Source of the DNA: an uncultured Clostridia bacterium
GTDB lineage: Bacteria; Bacillota; Clostridia; TANB77; CAG-508
Assembly (NCBI GenBank): GCA_944386165.1
Contig: CALXAA010000011.1
Location: 1 to 50,815 of the forward strand
Direction of reading: 5' to 3'
Length of the DNA: 50,815 nt
Shown: positions 1 to 6,962 of the stretch, piece after piece
How the letters are laid out: each line of letters opens with the position of its first letter
How positions within the stretch are numbered: position 1 is the stretch's first letter
The notes under the pieces: generated by a model
The model's input: only the letters and a program-made list of their open reading frames with translations
Told to the model about the DNA's origin: nothing
Databases searched by the model: none
Made by a program: the position numbers and the translations under genes

Positions 1-1
1 A

Positions 2-415
2 AATGGAATAGATTATATATGCAACTGGGTAGAAAGTTTAATATTAGTTACTACAAATAAAAATCATATTGCATATTCTTTAAAGAGTAAATATGACAAT
101 TTAGATATTCTATATTATGAAAAATTAGACTTAAAAAAATTATTAGAAGATTTGTATAGTAAATATAATGCTGAAAGACTAACAATTCAATCTGGAGGAA
201 ATCTTAACGGGCTATTTTTAAGAAACAATTTAATTGACTATGTAAACATAGTAATTGCTCCATTATTAGTTGGAGGCAAAGATGTATCTACTTTAATTGA
301 TGGTGAATCAATTAGCAGTTCAAAAGAATTGAATAAATTAAAAGCATTGGAACTTATTGAATTTAAACAATTACATAATTCTTATGTTCAGTTAAAATAT
401 AAAGTAAAAAAATAA
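2..415 (+). CDS. RibD C-terminal / dihydrofolate-reductase-like protein, 5' end cut by window edge
   Basis: The reading frame is open from the first bases of the window to the stop at 413-415, so the true start lies outside. The last ~90 residues contain the family signature: a strand ending in QSGGNLNG, then a hydrophobic segment LIDYVNIVIAPLLVGG, which matches the eGG..l..lL..gLvDe....iaPvllG pattern of RibD-C/DHFR-like reductases. These are NADPH-dependent pteridine or flavin-precursor reductases. No riboflavin neighbours are visible, so it may be a stand-alone member rather than biosynthetic RibD. A hairpin terminator follows directly. The family call is good; the substrate is unknown. 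Confidence 0.75.
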   Translation, partial: NGIDYICNWVESLILVTTNKNHIAYSLKSKYDNLDILYYEKLDLKKLLEDLYSKYNAERLTIQSGGNLNGLFLRNNLIDYVNIVIAPLLVGGKDVSTLIDGESISSSKELNKLKALELIEFKQLHNSYVQLKYKVKK

Positions 416-424
416 AAGATTATA

Positions 425-457
425 GATTAGTTTGAAATGGAACTAATCTTTTAATTT
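425..457 (+). terminator. Rho-independent terminator of the RibD-C-like gene
   Basis: GATTAGTT (425-432) and AACTAATC (441-448) form an 8-bp stem with an 8-nt loop, followed by TTTTAATTTT. It starts 10 bases after the stop codon. Confidence 0.75.
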
Positions 458-959
458 TAGAATTATATAAAAATCGGTAGAGTAGGGGGGATAGTACATT
501 ATTTAATATATAAAAATATATTAAATAAAATTTTGTGCAATCTTTAATTTAAGAAAAATAAATTTATAAATAAAAAATTTTTTTAATATTAAAAATAAAT
601 TTTAAGATTCAAAAATATATTTATAGAAAATTATAAAAAATCATAAATTATAATTTTGTAATGCAAACATTGTAATACTAAAAAACGAAAATTTGTTATT
701 TGGTGATTTTTTATAGAATTTATATAATATTTTAATTAAATTATTGTTTCATTAAGTTCAAAATCGTTTTTAAGCAATTTTAATTATTGAAATGTAAAAT
801 TAATCATTTATTATATAAATTTTGATTTTAATGAATTTCGTTTGCAGATTTATATATTCTAATTAATATAATATTTGCATTTTGTACTATAATCCAATAA
901 GTTCTATAATAATTGCAATAACTGTATTACAAACTAAAAACATACAAAATAATGACCTT

Positions 960-1366
960 TTAAAATCGATTTTAAGCCTTTTTTATTTTTAGATTGATAA
1001 ATTACTTGTTTAAAAATTAAGGGTAAATATTGATTTTAGAAAATTATCATTAAAAAGTAGATTTTTTTGAAGAAACTACTATCATATATAGATATGCAAA
1101 AAAGTGCCAAAAAAGCGACGCACGAGAATCGATTTTAAGGCGTTTTTATTTTTTAGGCATATAGTTTGTTGTCCGTAAAATAAGGCGAATATAGAGAAAT
1201 AGGCACTTTGGAGATTTTTGAAAAATTTTTCATATTATAAAGTAATAATTGATATAATGAAAAAAATTTTATAGATACAAATTAAAATAACAGATTAAAA
1301 ATAAATTAAATAACAAATTATATAAGTAAAATAAAAAAATGACTTAAAATTGATTTTAATAAGTCA
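960..1366. repeat. Dispersed AATYGATTTTAA palindromic repeat, three degenerate copies
   Basis: Copies 1 and 2 (from about 964 and 1127) share AATCGATTTTAAG and then a T-rich run ending in AG, about 30 aligned bases, spaced ~163 bp. Copies 1 and 3 share the left flank AATGAC before the palindrome. The copies diverge outside the core. No flanking ORF or target duplication is visible, so this is described only as a repeat. Confidence 0.5.
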
Positions 1367-1781
1367 TATAAACATTGATATAATAAGCAATACAAAAGAT
1401 TATAATAATATAGATATAAATAAAAAATAAAGATATATAATAGAATATTAATAGCTATAAAGCAGTCAAAAGCCTTGAAATAGTAGAAGTAGAGGTTTAT
1501 GGCTGTTTTATATATTGCTCCTATCTCTTTTTACACAAAACTTTGATTTTGTGCAATGTTGTATATTTCTTTTTTACACTTTCTCAAGACCATTTGCCCC
1601 TATCTTCTTCTATTTTTTCACTAAATCTAGTAAAGTAAATTTAATAATACTTTACTTTATAAATTCTTTTATATTTAATTATTAATTTTTATTGTTAATA
1701 GAGAGCAAATCTTTAGATTTACTCTCTCATATTTAACCATAATAACATTTATACAATTGTTGTTTTAAATTATATCAAAAT

Positions 1782-3419
1782 TTATTGTTCATCACTTGAA
1801 ACCAAAACATCTGAATTGTCAACTTTTAATGCAAAATATGGTTTTTCTTTATCAGATTCTTTTAAATACAAAATAAAATCATCATCAAATATAAATTCTC
1901 TATTAATGTTTAAAATTCCTTGCCTTAAAGCTTCAATTAAAGCCTCACTTTTTACACTACCACCATAATTATTTAATTCAAAATCAATTGTTTGTAAAGC
2001 TTGTCTAATATACCATTGAGTTCCTTTAATAAATCTACCACATAATTCATCATAATTAATTTCATCTTGAACCTTTATATATGGAATCATCAATACATCA
2101 TTTTTGTCCCAAGTTTTATTTCCTGTATAATTATTACTTTTTTCAATCATTTCATTATAATTGTCATCAAAACTTTTACCATTACCAGTTGTTCTATATA
2201 AATAAACCTCTTCCCCCTCTTTTGTTTTTAATTTAATTGCAAAATCAGTTTTAGAATTATAAAATAAAATATCAACATTTTTACTTGCAGTTTGTGCTGT
2301 ATCTGGTTTTATTCCAAAATATTTTACTTTTTCTTGAGAATCTTTAAAATTTGCATCATCTAAGGTTGGAAATTTTTCTAAATAATTAAATTCTTTTTTT
2401 AACATACAGTATAAAACATATCCTTCTGGATTATCCCATTCAACTTTATCCAACATTTCACTATTTTCATTAAACTTTTCTTTAATACCATTCTCAATTT
2501 CTGTTTTTAATTCTGTTGTAGCCCAACCATGTTTTTTATAATATGAATTAGAATTCAATTGATCTACAGTAAAAGATTGTTTATTAAGTTCATCTGCTAA
2601 ACTTGATGGTCCATCTTCAAATTCAATTTTTCCTCCAATAACATCATTCATAAAATCATTCCATACTAGATTAAATGTTCCGCACCATACTTTATTTGTG
2701 TCCATTTCTGACAAATTAGTTGTTGTTGTTGGAGTTATACTTGCTTTTCCTTTTAAATGATTTAAAATCTTATTACTTGCATAAACAATTCCTGTTGATA
2801 AAATTCCAATAATGATTATAATTGATAAAAATTTAACAACTTTATTTTCTTTCATTTCTACCACCTTCTCTTCAATTAATAATTTTCGTAATTTGATTCT
2901 GGCTCTATGTAATAAATTTTTTATTTTTGATTCACTTTTATCCATAATTTTAGCAACTTCTTTATATGATAAATCTTCAATTATAGCTAAATAAATTACC
3001 ATTTGATAATCTTCACTCATCTTGCTTATTACTTTCTTTATTTTTTCTTGTCTTTCTTTTGAAAAAACGATATCTTCAAGTAAATTTTCTTCAACTGAAA
3101 TATTTTCAAAATTGCTTTCATAATTTATTTGCTTCTTCTCTTTTTTTAGATAGTTTAAAGCTCTTGATTTTGCGATTGTGTAAATAAAAGTTTTAAAGGA
3201 ATATTTAAAATCATATACCTCTTTTTTAGAAAGAATGTAAAGTACTACTTCTTGATAAATATCTTCAGATATATCTTCATTTTTTACATATTTAAAAATG
3301 AAATAAATTAAATTGTTTTTGTGTTTGTTCATGAGTATTCCAAATGCATCGTTGTTTCCATCTAAAAATTTTTTGTATAATTCTTTATCTTCTTCGCATT
3401 CGTTTTTTAATGATATCAT
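1782..3419 (-). CDS. ECF-type sigma-70 factor fused to a membrane-anchored exported domain
   Basis: Residues ~25-95 carry sigma region 2 (EDIYQEVVLYIL, TFIYTIAKSRALNYLKK) and ~120-178 carry sigma region 4 with the helix-turn-helix (LSYKEVAKIMDKSESKIKNLLHRAR). A single hydrophobic segment follows at ~194-214, then ~330 residues without close family resemblance that should lie outside the membrane. At 545 aa it is about three times a normal ECF factor, so sigma factor and sensor or anti-sigma appear joined. The start at 3419 has GAGGG upstream. A second possible start (ATG at 2855, codon 189) has AGGTGG five bases before it, in frame, and could give a separate membrane protein. There is no separate anti-sigma gene next door. 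Target genes are unknown. Confidence 0.75.
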   Translation of the reverse strand: MISLKNECEEDKELYKKFLDGNNDAFGILMNKHKNNLIYFIFKYVKNEDISEDIYQEVVLYILSKKEVYDFKYSFKTFIYTIAKSRALNYLKKEKKQINYESNFENISVEENLLEDIVFSKERQEKIKKVISKMSEDYQMVIYLAIIEDLSYKEVAKIMDKSESKIKNLLHRARIKLRKLLIEEKVVEMKENKVVKFLSIIIIIGILSTGIVYASNKILNHLKGKASITPTTTTNLSEMDTNKVWCGTFNLVWNDFMNDVIGGKIEFEDGPSSLADELNKQSFTVDQLNSNSYYKKHGWATTELKTEIENGIKEKFNENSEMLDKVEWDNPEGYVLYCMLKKEFNYLEKFPTLDDANFKDSQEKVKYFGIKPDTAQTASKNVDILFYNSKTDFAIKLKTKEGEEVYLYRTTGNGKSFDDNYNEMIEKSNNYTGNKTWDKNDVLMIPYIKVQDEINYDELCGRFIKGTQWYIRQALQTIDFELNNYGGSVKSEALIEALRQGILNINREFIFDDDFILYLKESDKEKPYFALKVDNSDVLVSSDEQ

Positions 3420-3486
3420 TTTGTGCCCTCACATTTCTTTCAATATAAATAATTATTTATTACACTAATTATACAATATAAAATAA

Positions 3487-3526
3487 AAAAAGTTTTCTTT
3501 TTATAATAAAATTCAGAAAACTTTTT
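3487..3526 (-). terminator. Hairpin terminator between the orphan gene and the sigma factor gene
   Basis: AAAAAGTTTTCT (3487-3498) and AGAAAACTTTTT (3515-3526) form a 12-bp stem. On the minus strand it is followed by a T-rich run (TTTTTTTATTTT). It would end the transcript of the 95-aa orphan gene before the sigma-factor promoter. Confidence 0.7.
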
Positions 3527-3555
3527 GTATTTATAAATAATCATCAAAATGATAA

Positions 3556-3580
3556 TAGCCACTCCTATGGGGAGTGGCTA
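3556..3580. other. Strong GC-rich hairpin downstream of the orphan gene
   Basis: TAGCCACTCC (3556-3565) and GGAGTGGCTA (3571-3580) form a perfect 10-bp stem with a 5-nt loop, about 50 bases past the orphan gene stop. There is no clear U-run after it on the minus strand, so it is more likely a 3' stability hairpin or a weak terminator than a canonical one. Confidence 0.6.
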
Positions 3581-3632
3581 ACCCAATATTATGGCAGATG
3601 AAGCCTTTTATTGGGATTTAATGGATGTATGT

Positions 3633-3920
3633 TCATCCAAAATATTCCGGATGCTGGTTTTCTTCGTATGCCATAAGCAGAACCAAATCATGGATGATGT
3701 CTTCTTCATCCAAAGTGGCAGCCACATGGTGAGCAATTCTCACAAAATCCTGTGTGACTTTTGCATCGGCCTTGAGTTCCTCTTCTGTGAGCCTTTCTCC
3801 AGAAAGAAACCTTTCAGGCGTAATGATGGGCGGCCGATTCTCAAACCAGGCCTTATACTCATTCCAGTCTTCTAAGGTCACATAACTGCTTAACATTTTT
3901 TCCAACATTTCTTCGTACAT
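3633..3920 (-). CDS. Orphan small protein, unknown function, GC-richer than its surroundings
   Basis: I do not recognise this 95-aa, acidic, apparently soluble and helical protein (it starts MYEEMLEKML and ends ENQHPEYFG). The ATG at 3920 is chosen because AAGGAGG (3926-3932) lies five bases upstream; a longer frame upstream has no ribosome site. A consensus promoter (TTGACT-17-TATAAT) and a 12-bp palindrome precede it. Its codons are much richer in G/C than those of neighbours (for example AAT CGG CCG CCC for Asn-Arg-Pro-Pro), and it contains one of only two in-frame CGG codons found outside the frameshift sites. This suggests horizontal acquisition. It stands alone as a single-gene transcription unit. 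Confidence 0.7.
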   Translation of the reverse strand: MYEEMLEKMLSSYVTLEDWNEYKAWFENRPPIITPERFLSGERLTEEELKADAKVTQDFVRIAHHVAATLDEEDIIHDLVLLMAYEENQHPEYFG

Positions 3921-3932
3921 TTTTTCCTCCTT

Positions 3933-3944
3933 GGGCAATTGCCC
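3933..3944 (-). promoter_or_regulatory. Palindrome next to the ribosome site of the orphan gene
   Basis: GGGCAATTGCCC is a perfect 12-bp palindrome immediately upstream of AAGGAGG. Two other orphan genes (at 10655 and 41821) also have a palindrome centred on CAATTG within about 10 bases of their GGAGG, so it may be a repressor site or an RNA element that hides the ribosome site. Confidence 0.4.
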
Positions 3945-4003
3945 TCTAAAAGCATGTATGTTCGTACTTAGATGAACGGAGTAAAACACGTTTATCCATA
4001 AAT

Positions 4004-4032
4004 ATTATATATTGTTATATGTAAAAAGTCAA
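4004..4032 (-). promoter_or_regulatory. Consensus sigma-A-type promoter of the orphan gene
   Basis: On the minus strand TTGACT (4027-4032) is followed by a 17-base spacer and TATAAT (4004-4009). It lies about 85 bases upstream of the ATG at 3920, leaving a long 5' leader that carries the palindrome. Confidence 0.75.
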
Positions 4033-4087
4033 TGTTAATTTCAATTTCTGACTTATAAGTAATATTAAAACATCTTAAATTTGATTT

Positions 4088-5239
4088 TTATGTATTATTG
4101 TTTTTAATAAACTTTTCTTTTTCTAATACATCTTCTCTCAAAAATGTATATATTACTGTTGCAACAGGAACACCAATTAACATTCCTAAAATTCCTGCTA
4201 AACTTCCACCAACAGTTACAGCAAATAATACCCACATTCCAGGTAAACCAACTGAGCTTCCAACTACTCTTGGATATATTAAATTTCCTTCAATTTGTTG
4301 TAATATTAATACAAATATTACAAATACAATTGCTTTAATTGGTTCTACAGCAACTATTAATATTACACCAACTATAATTCCTATGAATGAGCCAACAACT
4401 GGTATTAAGGCAGTAACGCCTATCAAAACACTTATAGAAATTGCATATGGAATTCTTAATATTAACATTCCAAGTAAACAAAGTGTTCCTAATATAGTTG
4501 CTTCTAAACACTGTACTGTAAAGAACTTTTTAAATATGTTTGAAGTAGTCCTACCTAAGTTAATAATTTTTTCAGCTCTTTTTCTATTAAAATATGCATA
4601 AATTATTCTTGTTGCTTGTCTTTTTAATTTTTCTTTATCCATTAAAATATATATTGAAAAGATTATTGCTATAACAAAATTTACAATTCCACTAACTATT
4701 CCACCTACAATTGATATTGAAGATGTTAATACATTTGGAATTAAGTCTAATATTTGTTTTTTTATTTCATCTATATTAATTTGTTCTATCAAATTATTGA
4801 TTTCTTGTGAGTTTCCTATATTGTTTTGGGCAAATTTGGTGATTTCTTCTACATAAAATGGAACATTATTCATTAATGTAGTTACAACACTTATTAATTC
4901 TGGAACTATAAGTTTAACAATCACAGTAAAGATTAATATAATGACTGCAATTGCAAATAAAATTGCTATTATTCTTAATAGTTTGCTTTTTTTTCGAGGA
5001 TTCTTTTTCTTCATATTTTTCTTTGTTTTAGATATTTGGGAAAGTTTTCTTTCAAAAAATGTCATTGGTATATTTAATATGAATGCTAAACTTCCTCCTA
5101 GAATAAATGGAAAAATAATGCTTATAATTTTTCCTATTAAATTTCCTAGTGTAGATAAATTGTTTATAGCCCAATATCCAACTATCGCAATCAAAATTAT
5201 TGTTAACCATTTTCTTATTTCTTTTTTATCTTCTTTCAT
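4088..5239 (-). CDS. AI-2E family transporter (PerM/YtvI-like permease)
   Basis: A 383-aa multi-pass membrane protein. It has a hydrophobic N-terminal pair (~12-60), a long amphipathic middle and a C-terminal membrane block with the family-typical run IEGNLIYPRVVGSSVGLPGMW, then GGSLAGILGMLIGVPVATVIY. Family members export small solutes or peptides, and some act as Na+/H+ exchangers; the name AI-2E is historical and does not show autoinducer-2 transport. In Bacillus the sporulation protein YtvI belongs here, which fits a spore former, but the sequence does not distinguish a sporulation role. The next gene upstream in its direction is the fused MFS/methyltransferase-like protein, 74 bp away. 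Confidence 0.85.
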   Translation of the reverse strand: MKEDKKEIRKWLTIILIAIVGYWAINNLSTLGNLIGKIISIIFPFILGGSLAFILNIPMTFFERKLSQISKTKKNMKKKNPRKKSKLLRIIAILFAIAVIILIFTVIVKLIVPELISVVTTLMNNVPFYVEEITKFAQNNIGNSQEINNLIEQINIDEIKKQILDLIPNVLTSSISIVGGIVSGIVNFVIAIIFSIYILMDKEKLKRQATRIIYAYFNRKRAEKIINLGRTTSNIFKKFFTVQCLEATILGTLCLLGMLILRIPYAISISVLIGVTALIPVVGSFIGIIVGVILIVAVEPIKAIVFVIFVLILQQIEGNLIYPRVVGSSVGLPGMWVLFAVTVGGSLAGILGMLIGVPVATVIYTFLREDVLEKEKFIKNNNT

Positions 5240-5313
5240 TTAATTTTCCTTTCTTTGTTAATTTGACAATTTGGTACCGGTTCTTTTTTTTACCTTTTTT
5301 ATCAGTCTCTTGT

Positions 5314-6813
5314 TTATATAACATCTGGTGTTAAACTATCTACAGGACAATAGTTGTCTGTTAAGATGAATGTATCATTTAGATTAAGTTCAATTGTATC
5401 ATTTAATTCTAAAGTATCATCTGTTGCAACAACCATAAAATTTTGTATTTTTTTACTGTCACTTCCATTATTATTACATGGTACAATATAAACATTTTTA
5501 AAAACTTGTTTTAATGTATTAACTTCTGCTTTTAAAAATTTTGAGTTATTTTCATCTAAAGCTGAAATAATATTAGTTAGGTAAACTCCGTTTGGATTTA
5601 AAGAGTCATGTATTTTTTGTACCGCTTCTATTGTTGTTAATGTTTCTGCTGGCTCACTTCCTGAGAATGCATCATTTAATATTGCATCATATTTTTTTGT
5701 ATTTCTGTTTAAATATGTTCTTCCATCTTCTGTAATAATATTTAGTCTTTTGTTATTTTCTAAATCATATTCTTCTATTAATTTGTCTAAATAAAAGTAC
5801 TCTTTTGCAAGTTCTGTAACATCTTCATCTATTTCAACTACATCCATGTTTTTTTCTGTATAATTACTTATATAATATTTGGGATATGAATATCCTGCTC
5901 CTCCTATCATTAAGCAATCTTTTATTTCTATTGATGCTTCAAACATTAAATCATAAAATTTTGTATATTCATATGTTAAGTTATAACATTTCTCTTCATC
6001 AATATATGTTGCAGATTCATTTCCTTTGTCTATCATCATATGTCTATAAATGTTATCTCCTTGTTTTGTGTTATAAATTACTACTTTTCCATATTGAGTA
6101 TCATAGTTTACTCTTGTGTTTAGTTCTCCTTTTAATACTTTTTCTCCATTTAAATTATTTACTGTTATATATATGTAAAAAAATATAGAACTTAATAATA
6201 TACATATAGTTATAATAATTGTAATTTTATCAATTTTTGGCTTTTCTACAATAAGAATTATCAAAAACATTATTATTGCTAGTATAAATAGTAATTGATT
6301 GCTTCCGATATTTGGTAGTAACCAAAATCCTCCTAGAAATGTTCCTACAATGCTTCCTAAAGTAGCTATTGCAGAGATATTACCAGATATCTTCCCTACA
6401 TTTTCTAAATTTTCCATTTTTAATTTTACTATTATTGGTGATATCATTCCAATTGTCATAGAAGGTAAGAAAAATAATAATACAGTTGATATAATTGCTC
6501 CTATTCTAATATCACTAAATATTGAAGTAATTACTTTTAAAATTTCATTATGTATTAAAGGTATTAGCATAATTAAAAAACCAGAGAAAATTAATAAGTA
6601 TTTTACATTTGAAGAAGAGTTTTTCTTATCTGCAATTACTCCTCCTAAATAATTTCCTACACTTGTACTTAATAATATTATACCTATTATGCTTGTCCAT
6701 ATCATATTACTATTTCCAAAGTATGGTGATAATACCCTTGAGGCTATTAATTCTAGAATCATATATATTGCATTTACTATGAATATTATTGTTTCAAATC
6801 TGTATTTTTTCAC
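5314..6813 (-). CDS. Fused MFS-type membrane domain / spermidine-synthase-like protein
   Basis: The N-terminal ~230 residues form about eight membrane helices of MFS type (ELIASRVLSPYFGNSNMIWTS is typical of SpeE-associated transporters). The C-terminal half is a Rossmann methyltransferase-like domain with the glycine loop MIGGAGYSYPKY, acidic VVEIDEDV and the motif DAILNDAFSGSEPAETL seen in spermidine synthase relatives. Whether it makes polyamines is unproven; fused forms are common and uncharacterised. The GTG at 6813 is preferred because GGAGAGG lies five bases upstream and the promoter -10 is at 6845-6850; upstream ATGs fall in or before the promoter. It is divergent from the ADP-ribosyltransferase-like gene and shares an 18-bp palindrome with it. 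Confidence 0.8.
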   Translation of the reverse strand: MKKYRFETIIFIVNAIYMILELIASRVLSPYFGNSNMIWTSIIGIILLSTSVGNYLGGVIADKKNSSSNVKYLLIFSGFLIMLIPLIHNEILKVITSIFSDIRIGAIISTVLLFFLPSMTIGMISPIIVKLKMENLENVGKISGNISAIATLGSIVGTFLGGFWLLPNIGSNQLLFILAIIMFLIILIVEKPKIDKITIIITICILLSSIFFYIYITVNNLNGEKVLKGELNTRVNYDTQYGKVVIYNTKQGDNIYRHMMIDKGNESATYIDEEKCYNLTYEYTKFYDLMFEASIEIKDCLMIGGAGYSYPKYYISNYTEKNMDVVEIDEDVTELAKEYFYLDKLIEEYDLENNKRLNIITEDGRTYLNRNTKKYDAILNDAFSGSEPAETLTTIEAVQKIHDSLNPNGVYLTNIISALDENNSKFLKAEVNTLKQVFKNVYIVPCNNNGSDSKKIQNFMVVATDDTLELNDTIELNLNDTFILTDNYCPVDSLTPDVI

Positions 6814-6844
6814 TTTTTCCTCTCCTCTACTATTTTTCATGAAT

Positions 6845-6873
6845 ATTATAACATTCATTATCTTTAAAGTAAA
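6845..6873 (-). promoter_or_regulatory. Promoter of the MFS/spermidine-synthase-like gene
   Basis: Minus strand TTTACT (6868-6873), 17-base spacer, TATAAT (6845-6850). The -35 lies inside the 18-bp palindrome at 6866-6883. Confidence 0.7.
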
Positions 6874-6883
6874 GCTTTACTTT
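6866..6883. promoter_or_regulatory. 18-bp perfect palindrome, probable operator between divergent genes
   Basis: AAAGTAAAGCTTTACTTT is a perfect palindrome. It covers the -35 box of the leftward gene and ends 11 bases before the -35 box of the rightward one, so one bound dimer could control both. Confidence 0.6.
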
Positions 6884-6894
6884 TTCTATATGTA

Positions 6895-6923
6895 TTGACT
6901 TTTTAATTCTATTTATATAAAAT
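6895..6923 (+). promoter_or_regulatory. Promoter of the ADP-ribosyltransferase-like gene
   Basis: TTGACT (6895-6900), 17-base spacer, TAAAAT (6918-6923), placing transcription start near 6930, about 33 bases before the ATG. Confidence 0.7.
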
Positions 6924-6962
6924 AAAATTAATTTTAATAACTACAAAAGAGAGGATTATAAA

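Larger units (their letters stand above)
416..1781. other. Long non-coding AT-rich region with palindromic repeats
   Basis: About 1.36 kb without a convincing gene on either strand. It holds three related copies of a palindromic core, AATYGATTTTAA, at about 960-975 (perfect 16-bp palindrome TTAAAATCGATTTTAA), 1127-1138 and 1345-1358. The third sits in a hairpin with arms ATGACTTA and TAAGTCAT (1339-1366). AAAGTGCC (1101-1108) is inverted as GGCACTTT (1202-1209), and ATTTTGTGCAAT occurs at 530-541 and again at 1546-1557. It could be a decayed accessory locus or the boundary region of the sigma-factor gene. I see no promoter-plus-terminator pair that would define an RNA gene. Confidence 0.6.

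Noticed and set aside
416..1781. CRISPR array or integron attC array
   Set aside because: The repeats are only three, unevenly spaced and degenerate, with no cas or integrase gene.
3633..3920. +1 frameshift at the CGG of the 95-aa orphan gene
   Set aside because: Frame 0 gives a coherent protein to its natural stop, while the shifted reading ends after a low-quality tail.
4098..4601. Plus-strand ORF of 167 aa
   Set aside because: Antisense shadow of the AI-2E permease gene; composition follows the opposite strand, and no ribosome site is present.
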